Position numbers and translations under genes: made by a program. A stretch of 64,000 nt of DNA, from positions 1,674,001 to 1,738,000 of the forward strand of contig NZ_CP093299.1 in NCBI RefSeq assembly GCF_024362805.1, given 5' to 3'. Source of the DNA: Salipaludibacillus sp. LMS25 (GTDB lineage: Bacteria; Bacillota; Bacilli; Bacillales; Salisediminibacteriaceae). This document shows positions 30,636 through 40,176 of the stretch, piece after piece. The notes under the pieces were generated by a model. That model had not been told where the DNA came from. It searched no databases and was given only the letters and a program-made list of their open reading frames with translations. The stretch's first letter is position 1; every line of letters starts with the position of its first letter.

Positions 30636-31378
30636 TGAGAATCAAAACCACCAGTGTGAACTGGTGGTTTGCTCTGCGGCTGAAAGCCTCTCTTACCGGC
30701 CTCGGCCTAAAAGGCCCACTGAGGAGGTTTCCCGCCTGCACCACATTCACTCACTAATTCTAAAGAATTTCTTTATTTCTTCTTATTTTTCTCACCGGTA
30801 AATGGGTCATATTCTTCGAATAATGTTAACTGGTCACCCATATAGTCTTCTTTCAGCTGATTCTTAATGTATTCTTGTATTTGTTTCTTATTTCTGCCCA
30901 CCGTATCAACATAGAACCCCCGGCACCAGAATTTCCGGTTTCCGTAGCGATACTTCAAATTGGCATGTCGATCAAATATCATAAGACTGCTTTTTCCTTT
31001 TAGGTAACCCATGAATTGAGAGACACTTAACTTGGGTGGAATACTGACTAACATATGGATGTGATCTCGACAAGCATTTGCTTCATGGATAATCACACCT
31101 TTCCGTTCACATAAATCTCTTATGATTTGTCCAATGCTCTTTTTATACTTCCCATAAATGATCTGTCTTCTGTACTTTGGGGCAAATACTATGTGATACT
31201 TACAATTCCATCTTGTGTGTGCTAAACTATTCATGTCCTTCACAGGGCATACCTCCTTCTATGGTGAGATGAAGTGGTCGGGAAACCAACTTTATCCTAC
31301 CATGAAGTGAGGTTTTTTTTATACCACGCTATAAGCTCTTTTGAACCCCCGGCATAGCCAGGGGTTTTCTAAACCATT
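30636..31378 (-). mobile_element. IS200/IS605-family insertion sequence (tnpA only)
   Basis: About 740 bp. It has no inverted repeats but a subterminal hairpin near each end, as usual for this family: AACCACCAG/CTGGTGGTTT near 30648-30669, and CCCC..GGGG arms near 31345-31368. Boundaries are approximate. It inserted between malA (with its repeat) and a strong terminator at 31383. Confidence 0.8.
30773..31243 (-). CDS. tnpA: IS200/IS605 TnpA, Y1 transposase
   Basis: A 156-residue HUH-type single-strand transposase. The metal-binding HUH motif is in DHIHMLVSI, and the nucleophile Tyr is in IQEYIKNQLKE. The start is conserved (SLAHTRWNCKYHIVFAPKYR). The GTG at 31243 follows GGAGG at 8 bases; an ATG three codons in is the alternative. 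It appears intact. No TnpB is present. It could act in trans on other elements with hairpin ends, but no direct evidence is seen. Confidence 0.93.
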   Translation of the reverse strand: MKDMNSLAHTRWNCKYHIVFAPKYRRQIIYGKYKKSIGQIIRDLCERKGVIIHEANACRDHIHMLVSIPPKLSVSQFMGYLKGKSSLMIFDRHANLKYRYGNRKFWCRGFYVDTVGRNKKQIQEYIKNQLKEDYMGDQLTLFEEYDPFTGEKNKKK

Positions 31379-31382
31379 AATA

Positions 31383-31418
31383 AAGCTGTTAAGGATGTTT
31401 CCTTAACAGCTTTTTTAT
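31383..31418 (+). terminator. Strong terminator, probably the original malPA terminator
   Basis: AAGCTGTTAAGGA pairs perfectly with TCCTTAACAGCTT, followed by TTTTTA. It lies just beyond the IS200 copy, about 900 bases after malA. Confidence 0.85.
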
Positions 31419-31537
31419 TTCCCCTTAATTGCCACTTTATCCCCTACATTTTATAAGACGACAATATCCCTTTATAATAGATTAAAAGAGAAGGAAACAG
31501 GAAAGATGTCATTCATCGATACTTCAAATGTTAGTTA

Positions 31538-31842
31538 TTAATCTCCTTTTAATAGGAACAACTCACACCATACTAATAAAAATAGATAGCCCACACTTGT
31601 GAGAATAGACAAAATAGCACCTTGTTGTAATTGGCTGACTAAATACTCCAATTCATTCTCTCAGTCCGTCCAATACTTTTATAAAACTTACTATCGGCAC
31701 GGTAACAGACATTACAATAGCTAACAATGGACAGACCTTTCTTCTGCCTTTTTATAACACTAAATATAGCCGTTCCTATTGTTGCAAATAAAAATAGATA
31801 ATAAATGGACCAAACCCAATTTAGAAGCGCCTCCCATATCAT
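31538..31842 (-). pseudogene. Decayed small membrane protein gene
   Basis: The start MIWEALLNWVWSIYYLFLFA has a good ribosome site (AGGTG). Coding then jumps frames: after KKGLSIV the sense continues in another frame as IVMSVTVPIVSF, returns for KSIGRTERMN, and goes on as ELEYLVSQLQQGAILSILTS with a last span ending FLLKGD. The last jump is explained by loss of one 4-base unit of a tandem ATGA. At least three shifts make it non-functional. The family (a small three-span protein of about 100 residues) is not named here. Confidence 0.72.
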
Positions 31843-32345
31843 AAATCATCACCTCTCACCTTTTATTTGGTCTTATAATTAGCTATCCTGTCACTTTCTT
31901 TCACGCATTCCTTCAAAGGTTGAGGTTTAAAATATAATTTTTATAAATCCACCTAAAAATCCCCTTTTTACATTATTACGTTTCATTACCTATATTTGTT
32001 TAAATAAGATAATAATACGGTTAATCATTATGGCATTTTTTATTAAGAGACTTTTCCTGATAGCAAAGAAACAGTAACAAGACAAAAAGAACACCACCTA
32101 GTCACTAAGTGATGTTGTAAATTGGATAGATTGTGTCCATTAAAAACGATCCATGACTTTTATGATTAGAATTAGATGATATGAGATGGGAAAGTTCACA
32201 TGTAACGTCATGCAAGCAGCCTCCCCCTTAAAATTTCTATAAATCCTGATGAAAAAAGTTATTCATTAGCGTGAGACGTTGTAAGTTTTCTAACTTTTGA
32301 ACGTGTTTAACCTGCTCGTCACTCATTTATGTACAGACCTCTTTG
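31843..32345. other. Interval without a clear gene; possible 29-residue frame
   Basis: On the minus strand 32237-32326 could encode MSDEQVKHVQKLENLQRLTL and nine more residues, after AGAGG at a long spacing. This is short and may be chance. Otherwise no gene, promoter or terminator was seen. Confidence 0.3.
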
Positions 32346-33110
32346 CTATTCTTCCATATGATGCCTTTTTTCTTCATACGTCAAATAATGACGAAACATG
32401 TGTTCAAGGACAATGGCGAAGGGGACAAATGAAATAATATCTCGGTATGCTGTAACAGACGTATAGGTACTCGTTGCATACAGATGATGTGTGGCCATTT
32501 GGGCAATTTTATTATTTTTCAAATTGGTGACCGATATAATCGGGACCCCTTTCGCCGCCAGCCATTCTGCTTGGGGAATGAGGGTTGGGGTATCGCCAGA
32601 CAATGAAATAATAATGATCACGTCATCAGGTGTCATGCCTTGTTGGATAATTTCGAACTCCGTCTGGTCATGAATCACCACAAGATGACGTTGAGCATTA
32701 GCAAACTGCCGTTGCAACTCCAATGCACAATGCGTTTGTGCCACCCCTGATCCGTACACAAAAATCGTCCTAGACTCATAAAGTAATTCACTAATCTCGT
32801 CAAATGGCTTATCAGACAAATCATTTAATGTGGCATCGATATCCGTATATAACGGCTCTATATAATGGGAGTCTGTTTTCTCCCGCCGATTATCCCACTT
32901 TAAAAAAACCTTAAACTCACTATAACCAGAAAAACCTAGTTTTTGTGTAAATCGAAGCACAGACGATTTAGAGACATTACATGCCCTCGCCAACTCATTA
33001 ATGCTTAACAAATAACACGTCTGCGTATGATTTAAAATATATTTTAAAATATACATATCATTATCATTAAGCTGATGGTAATGCCTGTTAACCACTTCCT
33101 CAAGCCTCAT
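32346..33110 (-). CDS. malR: MalR/GlvR, RpiR-family regulator of maltose genes
   Basis: A 254-residue transcriptional activator. The N-terminal RpiR helix-turn-helix (about 1-75) contains SINELARACNVSKSSVLRF and LGFSGYSEFKVFLKW. The C-terminal SIS domain (about 100-230) contains IFVYGSGVAQ and IIIISLSGDTP, which should bind the sugar phosphate. It is collinear with B. subtilis MalR, which activates malA-malR-malP. Here it is convergent with malPA and 1.9 kb away. It faces a deletion-form repeat upstream. Confidence 0.9.
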   Translation of the reverse strand: MRLEEVVNRHYHQLNDNDMYILKYILNHTQTCYLLSINELARACNVSKSSVLRFTQKLGFSGYSEFKVFLKWDNRREKTDSHYIEPLYTDIDATLNDLSDKPFDEISELLYESRTIFVYGSGVAQTHCALELQRQFANAQRHLVVIHDQTEFEIIQQGMTPDDVIIIISLSGDTPTLIPQAEWLAAKGVPIISVTNLKNNKIAQMATHHLYATSTYTSVTAYRDIISFVPFAIVLEHMFRHYLTYEEKRHHMEE

Positions 33111-33254
33111 ATTGTTCCCCCGTCCTTCTATTTTCTCTCTCTATTATAGCATCCTCTGACGATTAAAATGTTGTTGTCTACACCTCCGAAGCGAAAAACC
33201 ATCATTTTGCTCGTTCCCCGTTTTGTATCTTACGTTATGTCATTGAGAGGTTTT

Positions 33255-33309
33255 TTTATCCCACTCTTAAGGGGCAGTAAAACTCCCACTGATTGAAGCT
33301 TAGCTTTAT
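33255..33309 (-). repeat. Minimal type A repeat (copy A7, internal deletion)
   Basis: Only 55 bases, but both ends are intact (TTTATCCCACTCTTAAG and GAAGCTTAGCTTTAT, minus orientation). The two GGG(A/G)GTTTT stretches of a full copy have been joined, removing both main stems. Confidence 0.85.
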
Positions 33310-33707
33310 AACCTATATTCTTCTCAAAGATCTGTTATTTATAAATTTTTCCCCTGAACACATGTATAAAACTCATTCCATACATATTCTTACCTAGTGA
33401 GTGGCTCCTTTTCTATGCGTGAAACGGTAACTTAGATTGATGCAACCTTTTCTGTAAGTCACTATCATTATTTACTCATTTGTATTTAGAACATATTTTG
33501 TCATGTAGGTGATTTTATTGGGGGATATTTGACGTATCGGTAGTAACTTGTTGAATAAAGAGGACATATTGAACAGGATAGTGTAGAAGAGAGTGAAAAC
33601 TACCCTCCCATCCATAAGTAAAAGTTAGCTTTTAATAATATATGACTGACAGGCAGCCTTTTTGTATGAGTTTAAGTATGTCATTTACAGCTTCACGAAA
33701 GCTGGCT
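33310..33707. other. Gene-free interval
   Basis: Low-GC sequence between two repeats; no gene, promoter or hairpin could be supported. Confidence 0.4.
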
Positions 33708-33818
33708 ATAAAACGAACCTTCAATCGTGACAATAGCGGCCGTTATCTCCCGCCTAAATAGATTTAGCTCTCCTCTCTATTTTGACACGGGAGGTTTACG
33801 GACAATTATCTGTGATAA
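33708..33818 (+). repeat. Structured repeat, type B (copy B2)
   Basis: Begins ATAAAACGAACCTTCAATC and ends TTATCTGTGATAA. GGCCGT pairs partly with ACGGAC, and CTCCCG pairs with CGGGAG. Confidence 0.85.
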
Positions 33819-33911
33819 CCGTTCAGTCCTAAATAACGTGGTCATGGTGGGCCCTTTTAACATGTATTAACGTTTATGTAGTAGTAAAGTTAAACAGATC
33901 CAAGCCAAATA

Positions 33912-34511
33912 CTAGAACACATTAGCGAGTGCCCCTTTGCATGTAACGTCTTTAAATACTTGTCTAAGTTCAGGGAAAATAATATCAACCCATCGATGGA
34001 TTTGATTGGTAGAACTGACATGACGTTTAACTACTGTATCTCGATTAGACATCAATACTCTTAGTTTTTCAAAAGCTTCTGTAGTTGGACGAATAAAGGA
34101 ATAGTATCCATTCTTCACCATATTAGCAATAACTAGAGCATCTTTTTTGTCACTTTTAGATTGCGTATTATCTCTGTTCTCTTTATTCCTTTTAACAAGA
34201 TGGGGGTTAACCGATACTACATCACTATTTTGATCGTAGAGCCATTGAGAAAGGTTTAACCAATAGTGGGTTCCATACCAACAATTTCTGTATTAAGACC
34301 TTTGGTACTTTTTAATTGGTTTATCCATTCTAGTAATCTAGCGAAGCCGTCTTCATTGTTTTCAACATGTAGAGGATCACCGACTACAATGCCACGAAAA
34401 TTTAAAGCTCGAGCAACGTGTGTGTTGGGCAATATCTACACCAACAACGAGATGTTTATCAGAAATTCTTTCAATTAGTTTATTTTGTTTGTCTTGCATT
34501 TTAAACTTCAT
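33912..34511 (-). pseudogene. IS110-family transposase, truncated and frameshifted
   Basis: The start has a good ribosome site (GGAGGAAG) and reads MKFKMQDKQNKLIERISDKH then LVVGVDIAQ, the DEDD-type IS110 N-terminus. After a frame change it continues NFRGIVVGDPLHVENNEDG and, after another, as NMVKNGYYSFIRPTTEAFEK and EKLRVLMSNRD. The C-terminal half, including the conserved serine region, is missing after about 200 residues. It is an old relic. Confidence 0.8.
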
Positions 34512-34824
34512 ATAAGAGCTTCCTCCTTAGAATTTGAGTAATAGAGTGGTGTCTATACTCTTATTTTACTGAGGGGCTCTATTTTTTTCAAAGTCGAAAT
34601 TAACGCACTACAGGAATGCTAACGTGGCTGTCCTCGTGACAGCTGAGGCACACTTTTCTTATGCATTAGCAACCAACTAGGAGTGCCTCACGAGTGGCTT
34701 TTCAAGTACACTGCCTGTCCTTCCTCCCCCACCTAAATAACGGCACTCTTAATTGATGGTCAGTAGCTTACTCAACCCATTCTTTTTGGAATTATTTGAT
34801 TATCTGCCGTGGCCGCTGTTTTCA
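34512..34824. other. Gene-free interval with a long hairpin
   Basis: GAGGCACAC near 34646 pairs with GGAGTGCCTC near 34680 across a 25-base loop. A short type A-like piece (CCCCCACCTAAAT) follows. It may include the outer end of the IS110 relic. Confidence 0.35.
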
Positions 34825-35559
34825 TCAAAGCAACAACGGAATCCGTTTTTGATACTTGTTAATAAGTGACTGATTATGTTCTTCTGCATGATCAATATTA
34901 CCACTTAAAAAAACGGGCGGTTCTAGTCCATGCTCAGCGAGATGAACGATGGCTTCTGCAAACACACTATTAATAATGGCTGCCCCAATTACTGTAGAAC
35001 CGGAAGCAAAAGGCACACTGACACGATCATGTGTTAATGTCGTATCCCCTACTGGGCTCAAATTATGTAACACATCTTCTACTACCTCACATAAATGCTT
35101 ACCACTCTCATGGCGAGATGCTACGTGTGGCTTGTAAGCTGTGGAGGTCACTGCTACAACATAACATCCTACTTGTTTAGCATACAACGCGACATCAATT
35201 GGAACCGGATTTCTACCTGATGTGGAAATCACAATGACAGCATCCTCTGGTTGTATCGTCGTATTAGGCAAAAATGTGGCTGCATAGCCCGCTTTTTTTT
35301 CTAACGTAGAAGAACGTACTGCCCCTTCATGCAGCATTAAGCTTTCCTCTAAAATGGGGCTAACTGGTACGAGACCGCCAGCTCGGTAAAACACTTCTTC
35401 CGCTAACATATGGGAATGCCCAGCTCCAAATAAATGGACAATTCCTCCTTTTTTTATCCTATTTGCCAACTTTTGTCCTACAGCTTTTAATTGTCCCCCT
35501 TGTTCATTCTTCAGCTTCTCTAATCTGTGGATCATTTCGTCAATATAATGCTGATGCAT
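34825..35559 (-). CDS. SIS-domain sugar phosphate protein (UPF0309 family)
   Basis: 244 residues. The SIS domain shows GGIVHLFGAGHSHMLAEEVF and AVIVISTSGRNPVPID, the usual phosphosugar loop. Relatives are isomerases or regulators acting on amino-sugar phosphates; the exact substrate is unknown. AGGAGG precedes the ATG at 9 bases. No amino-sugar genes are adjacent, so context does not help. Intact and full length for the family. Confidence 0.82.
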   Translation of the reverse strand: MHQHYIDEMIHRLEKLKNEQGGQLKAVGQKLANRIKKGGIVHLFGAGHSHMLAEEVFYRAGGLVPVSPILEESLMLHEGAVRSSTLEKKAGYAATFLPNTTIQPEDAVIVISTSGRNPVPIDVALYAKQVGCYVVAVTSTAYKPHVASRHESGKHLCEVVEDVLHNLSPVGDTTLTHDRVSVPFASGSTVIGAAIINSVFAEAIVHLAEHGLEPPVFLSGNIDHAEEHNQSLINKYQKRIPLLL

Positions 35560-35609
35560 AACATGTCCTCCTTAACGTTATTTTGATTCATTGCGCATGT
35601 GGATCACAC

Positions 35610-35768
35610 TTTGTCCCACTCTTAAGAGGCAGTAAAACCCTCACCTCAAAACTTAAGAAGATCGAAACGTTTAGGTGGGGGATAAACGGCCCCTAAAGGT
35701 CCCATTAGTTAAACGAACAATCAGTGGGGGATGAAGGAAAACGCCCACTGATTGAAGCTTAGCTTTAT
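35610..35768 (-). repeat. Structured repeat, type A (copy A6)
   Basis: Full length, minus orientation, between the starts of two divergent genes. One end reads TTTGT instead of TTTAT, the other TTTAT. Confidence 0.9.
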
Positions 35769-36139
35769 GAGTTTGATCATACTCTAATTGTAAGAGCCGC
35801 ACACCTTCTTAAAACAAACGACGTAACCATGGCTCCCTGTCGATAAAATACCACTCAGTGAGTCAGTTGTCTATACCAATTTGTCGTAAAAAAAGCCTTC
35901 TCTGTCATTTTTTTTAATGAATGATGGCATTTTGAAGGATATCGTAACTTTATGTACATATAATCTAATATACGAGTTTCATATGCCCATTAAAATCCCG
36001 TTGTAAAAAATTTCTACAAATAGATATGAAACACTGTATGAGTGCATATGCATGAAGGAAGAGGAACATTTATTCCCTCTTTCTCAAGTAGTAGATAGTT
36101 TAGTATGGTGATCGAACTCGGCATGAGAAAGGAGTCCGC
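35769..36139. other. Upstream region of the coiled-coil membrane protein gene
   Basis: No gene seen. It probably holds the promoters of the two divergent genes; none could be named with confidence. Confidence 0.35.
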
Positions 36140-37189
36140 ATGAAACGAGATGTGGAACGAAAGCTAAGAGTATTTTCAAAAGAACTCAACAGCCTTCTTA
36201 ACCATTTACATGACGCGTCGAAAACGAATGAAAAAACGATCCTTCCTCTTTTATTAAAAAATGCCACAGACTATTGTATCCAACTACTTCAGCAACTATT
36301 TTCTTGGAGAGGATTACTCCTCGCCCTTATCCCTGTCAGTATGATGACAGTGTTATGGGAAAATATAGAAACTATTTTTAATTTACCGTTTCCATCACTT
36401 ATCATTGTCATCATCATTGTCGTAGTTCTATTTATAGCTTGGCTAAGGAGTCGCCTGCTTGAGGAAATGAGTCGGATTGGCAGTCGTTTCTTTCACATTC
36501 ATGTTTATGAAAAGAGAAGAGAAAAAGAGTATAAGTCACTCATTGCATTAGCTAAAGAAAAGGATTTTATCACCACGCTTAAAAAAGACCTTATGCAGGA
36601 AATTAAAGCGTCTCATAATGAAGAGCTTGAAACAGAGCTAGCTCTCCAACAAGAGATTATAGAAGATAATGAAGGTGTGATTCAAGAACTGTTAGAGAAA
36701 TTAAATGCCAGTGAAGAATTAGCAAAATTGTTTAATGAACGTAGTGATATGGCCATGACATTCCTGTTTAATTTGAAAAATAAGCTAACCATGCTCGTAC
36801 AAGATCAATTTAATCTTGACAATATTAACTTTGGCGTCAACTATTCCTTATACAAAATTGAAGATGATGGGCTGTCTTTTATCGATGGGTACGGAATTAA
36901 TAAAGCGGAGTTCTCAGAATTTATTCCATTTAAAAAAACCGATAATGCCTTTATTCAAGCTATTCGCACAACCTATCAATCTCCGCTTATTTTGGACAAT
37001 AGCATTTCATGGAAGCGAACGCTACAAGATGGTAGCGAATGGATCATATCATTACACTTAGATGACTCAAATCGAGAAAAATTTAATTACGACACAGAGT
37101 CCGGCAAACTAAACGTGAGCCTGATTCAGGAATTATTATGGATCTGCTGCGAATTACTAAATAAATTTTCACAGAAATCCAAGTCGTAA
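36140..37189 (+). CDS. Membrane protein with coiled coil and possible GAF-like C-terminus
   Basis: Not recognised. Of 349 residues, 1-50 are cytosolic, two membrane spans lie near 57-72 and 83-102, and a long charged helix (about 120-205, with ELETELALQQEIIEDNEGVI) looks like a coiled coil. The last part (about 215-345) has mixed strands and helices (FGVNYSLYKIEDDGLSFIDG, then EWIISLHLDDS) and could be a GAF-like sensor. There is no kinase or output domain. AAAGGAG precedes the ATG. It is a single gene; a sensory or structural membrane role is possible. Confidence 0.6.
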   Translation: MKRDVERKLRVFSKELNSLLNHLHDASKTNEKTILPLLLKNATDYCIQLLQQLFSWRGLLLALIPVSMMTVLWENIETIFNLPFPSLIIVIIIVVVLFIAWLRSRLLEEMSRIGSRFFHIHVYEKRREKEYKSLIALAKEKDFITTLKKDLMQEIKASHNEELETELALQQEIIEDNEGVIQELLEKLNASEELAKLFNERSDMAMTFLFNLKNKLTMLVQDQFNLDNINFGVNYSLYKIEDDGLSFIDGYGINKAEFSEFIPFKKTDNAFIQAIRTTYQSPLILDNSISWKRTLQDGSEWIISLHLDDSNREKFNYDTESGKLNVSLIQELLWICCELLNKFSQKSKS

Positions 37190-37252
37190 TTTTCGACGTT
37201 GCAACCGTCTACGTTAGCGTCTGAATGGTGGGGGTTAATCGGATAATAGTCT

Positions 37253-37294
37253 AGTCTCATCTCGTTTCAGCATTAACCCTCAATTTTTCAGCAT
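37253..37294 (-). repeat. 21-bp phased tandem repeat, locus 2
   Basis: Two units of exactly 21 bases (37253-37273 and 37274-37294), each beginning ATGCTGAAA on the minus strand. It lies between convergent genes. Confidence 0.65.
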
Positions 37295-37373
37295 CTCACC
37301 TGAACTTAGATTATCGTCACAATGAAAGCATATGTTACTAAAGCGTTGATCATTCTCATTAACATGTGTATTC

Positions 37374-37478
37374 TTATCGACTCAACGCCTTTTTCGCCTT
37401 TTCCTTTGCTTTCTCATTTTCTTTCTTTTGATTATCTAACATTTCTTTCGCTATTTTTGATGAATCTGTTTTGTCCAT
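37374..37478 (-). CDS. Tiny basic protein of 34 residues
   Basis: MDKTDSSKIAKEMLDNQKKE followed by a lysine-rich end (KAKKALSR). AGGAG lies 8-9 bases before the ATG. The composition is strongly helical and charged. An overlapping frame starting at about 37551 (MTLYKLKSNGKTVEM) is an alternative reading. Function unknown. Confidence 0.4.
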   Translation of the reverse strand: MDKTDSSKIAKEMLDNQKKENEKAKEKAKKALSR

Positions 37479-37676
37479 TGTGGGCACTCCTATCTGTTGT
37501 TGTCATTTCAACAGTTTTACCATTAGACTTTAATTTATACAATGTCATGCCCTGAGGTTAAGTGACTATTTTTTAAAACTTTACTGAATCGATAGCTGAG
37601 ATGACCCACCTTTCATTTTGTAACGCTCGTTCGTGATAGAAGTCACAAGGTTTTCCCCACCTCGTACGTCATGATA

Positions 37677-37720
37677 AAAGGAGTCTTCTCATAAGTGGAC
37701 ACTTATGAAAAGACTCTTTT
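37677..37720. terminator. Strong bidirectional terminator
   Basis: AGGAGTCTTCTCATAAGT (one mismatch) pairs with ACTTATGAAAAGACTC, with A-run before and T-run after. It ends htpX on the minus strand. Confidence 0.85.
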
Positions 37721-37771
37721 TTGATGCTCTCGTTAACAACCATGTAACAACGTGCTGCCTTATAACTCACT

Positions 37772-38686
37772 TCAACGTTGTTCAAGTCGTGCAATTCTAT
37801 CATCTAAGTCAGGGTGTGATGAGAAAAGCTTCATCATACCGCCTTTACCATTGATTTTCATTGTTTGTACAGCAGAATCATCTCTTTGATCATTGACTGT
37901 TGCCCGTTCAACGTGCGCCTTTAATGACCTTAAAGCATGTGCCATTTTATCTCGTCCAGCTAGGTCTGCGCCACCTCTATCGGCATGATATTCCCGATAA
38001 CGAGAAAAGGCCATTACGACCATACTTCCTAAAATAGAGAATAGGATCTGGAAGATAATAATCGCTGCAAACCGCACAATCCATTGCAATTCTGAACGGA
38101 CAAATCGGGATACAATAATGGCTGCGATACGAGAGAAGAAGACAACGAACGTATTGACAACCCCTTGCAATAACGTCATCGTCACCATGTCACCATTTGC
38201 AACGTGTGCTACTTCATGAGCGATAACCCCTTCGACTGCATCGTCATCCAAATTATTTAGCAAGCCGGCGGATACTGCCACTAATGACCGCTTTTTAGAT
38301 GGTCCTGTAGCAAAGGCATTAACCTCAGCAGAATGGTAAATACCTACTTCTGGCATATGTGTTAAGCCAGCTGCACGAGACAGTCGGTGCACTTTCTCCA
38401 CTATCTCTCGTTCGTGCTGTGATAACGATCCGTCTGGATCAAGTACCTTCACACCCATCATTTTTTTAGCGACCCAACGAGACATAGCTAATGAAATAAA
38501 TGAGCCTGCAAAACCGACAAGCAAACTGAACACCATCAATGACGCATAATCGATGCCTAAACCAGGGCCACCTGTATCAAACGTCGTACCTAAATCTGTA
38601 AACCTCGTAATGACAGACCATACGATCACGATCGTCGTCATAACAAGTATGTTAGTCAAAATGAAAAATAAAAATCTTTTCCCCAT
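37772..38686 (-). CDS. htpX: HtpX-like membrane zinc metalloprotease
   Basis: A 304-residue M48B protease in membrane quality control. Two N-terminal spans, then the zinc motif HEVAH (about 159-163), a further hydrophobic pair and the third zinc ligand Glu in [13 protein letters not shown]. The C-terminus [16 protein letters not shown] is typical. GGAGG precedes the ATG. It lies directly downstream of an array of small membrane proteins, which could be substrates or simply neighbours. Confidence 0.93.
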   Translation of the reverse strand: MGKRFLFFILTNILVMTTIVIVWSVITRFTDLGTTFDTGGPGLGIDYASLMVFSLLVGFAGSFISLAMSRWVAKKMMGVKVLDPDGSLSQHEREIVEKVHRLSRAAGLTHMPEVGIYHSAEVNAFATGPSKKRSLVAVSAGLLNNLDDDAVEGVIAHEVAHVANGDMVTMTLLQGVVNTFVVFFSRIAAIIVSRFVRSELQWIVRFAAIIIFQILFSILGSMVVMAFSRYREYHADRGGADLAGRDKMAHALRSLKAHVERATVNDQRDDSAVQTMKINGKGGMMKLFSSHPDLDDRIARLEQR

Positions 38687-38775
38687 TCTCTTTCCTCCAT
38701 TTCCTCTCTTTACTGCTATCTATTTTAACACGTTTTCACAACATACAGATAATGATTTACTACGGGAGCCATGCC

Positions 38776-39074
38776 TTATTCTTCTTGCTCAGATGAATCT
38801 TTCCTAAAATATTGGAGCGACTCTGGTAGTAGATTGATCATTCTATTCAGCTCAAACTCGAACCGGAACCCTACAATGAGGAAGGTCATCGCGCCAATGA
38901 AAAGACTAATTAATCCAGCACGGGCATAATTTTTTAAACGCCTGTTAAGTCAACACTGAATGCTAATGCTAAAAAAGTAATCATATTTACAATTGAAATA
39001 ATGGCTAAGATGGCGACTAGAAGCCATCCTCCGATAGACATCGTCTCTTTCACCACTTCTTTTTCTCTGGGCAT
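38776..39074 (-). pseudogene. Small two-span membrane protein, second array member 5 (frameshifted)
   Basis: The N-terminal part MPREKEVVKETMSIGGWLLV, AIISIVNMITFLALAFSVD is in one frame; the rest NRRLKNYARAGLISLFIGAM and a tail ending DSSEQEE is in another. One missing base near 38950 restores 99 residues. It belongs to the same family as the genes at 39119, 39787 and 40177. Confidence 0.7.
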
Positions 39075-39118
39075 TGCTCCATTGTTTGCTCCTTCTGTTA
39101 TGACACGATTGTTTTTCT

Positions 39119-39397
39119 TTAAAAGGACATCCTGAGGACTATTTCTCTTCTCACTTCGTCCATGTCAATTGGAAGGTACATACTCACAATTGCAATTGCA
39201 ATAACAACTATTCCCACGTTTAATAGTCCTGCCCGACCATAATTTCTCACGCTAGGGTTGCTTTCTTCATAGAAAACTAATATAAAAAAAGCGACAATAT
39301 TAACAATTGGAATAAATGACAACACACCAATAAATAGCCAGCTTTTAATTGGCGCCGGTTCACTCATACATTCTTTGTCAGACGTTCTCTCGTTCAT
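39119..39397 (-). CDS. Small two-span membrane protein, second array member 4
   Basis: Unknown function. 92 residues: a polar start (NERTSDKECMSEPAP), a first span with the family core LSFIPIVNIVAFFILVF, a loop with NPSVRNYGRAGL and a second span. GCGAGGG precedes the ATG. It is one of five tandem relatives on the minus strand upstream of htpX. Confidence 0.65.
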   Translation of the reverse strand: MNERTSDKECMSEPAPIKSWLFIGVLSFIPIVNIVAFFILVFYEESNPSVRNYGRAGLLNVGIVVIAIAIVSMYLPIDMDEVRREIVLRMSF

Positions 39398-39412
39398 GCC
39401 TTTTCCCTCGCT

Positions 39413-39612
39413 TCATCCAAATAACCACCTAGGTAATAAATCTGTTAACGTTTCTTTAATACTATACGACATTATCACGCCCACAATGATGATGACGCAG
39501 GCAACTATCACAATATTTAATAGTCCTGCCCGCCCAAAATTTCTTAAGCTACTAAATAGTCATCACTAAACGCTAATACTAATAAAACCCCTATATTTAT
39601 GCCTGGTTAAAT
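39413..39612 (-). pseudogene. Small two-span membrane protein, second array member 3 (N-terminally truncated, frameshifted)
   Basis: Only part of the first span is left (PGINIGVLLVLAFSDD). After a shift near 39556 the coding continues LRNFGRAGLLNIVIVACVII and ends LLPRWLFG. No start codon or ribosome site remains. Confidence 0.6.
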
Positions 39613-39786
39613 ATAAGGACCCCAAAGTATAACCACTTTGAATCGATGCCGTTCGATTCCCCACGATGTTCTCAGACAAGCGTTCGCGCCATTTTTTATC
39701 CTTTCTAAAATCCTAAAATAGTTCGGATCATATAAACTAACTAACGGAACTGAGGATAACTTTGCTTAGTTAATAGTAGACGTTGT

Positions 39787-40062
39787 TTAAAATAACCCTC
39801 GTCCCCCAAAAAAATCGGTGATATCAATTGTCCGCCCACTCCAGAGGAGTACCATTAAGCTAATGAGAAACAGTAGTAAAGTAGCCATTGCAAAATGTCT
39901 CAAGCTTTTATTAAGCCTTTTGGTACACATGATTAATAGAAGCATTATTATATTAACAACAGGAATTAACATCACAATATGGAGTCCGATCCACTCTCCT
40001 ACAGTCGTGTCCTCTATCACCTCAAAGTCGGCGGTATCGCGGGAGTTCTTTGCCTTATACAT
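39787..40062 (-). CDS. Small two-span membrane protein, second array member 2
   Basis: 91 residues: VGEWIGLHIVMLIPVVNIIM first span, KRLNKSLRHFAMATLLLF loop and second span, then a C-terminal tail IDITDFFGGRGLF. AAGGGGG precedes the ATG. Intact member of the tandem family; function unknown. Confidence 0.65.
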   Translation of the reverse strand: MYKAKNSRDTADFEVIEDTTVGEWIGLHIVMLIPVVNIIMLLLIMCTKRLNKSLRHFAMATLLLFLISLMVLLWSGRTIDITDFFGGRGLF

Positions 40063-40176
40063 CGTTATCCCCCTTATAAGTAAGAATCATTTTCTCTTTA
40101 AATGGAAGGAGATACAGCGGTGAAACAAACAACACGCATCATTCCCTGATAGTGGCTTGTTACTTATTAAACCAGG

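Noticed and set aside
32237..32326. 29-residue frame downstream of malR as a real gene
   Set aside because: Too short, poor ribosome spacing; kept only as a remark.
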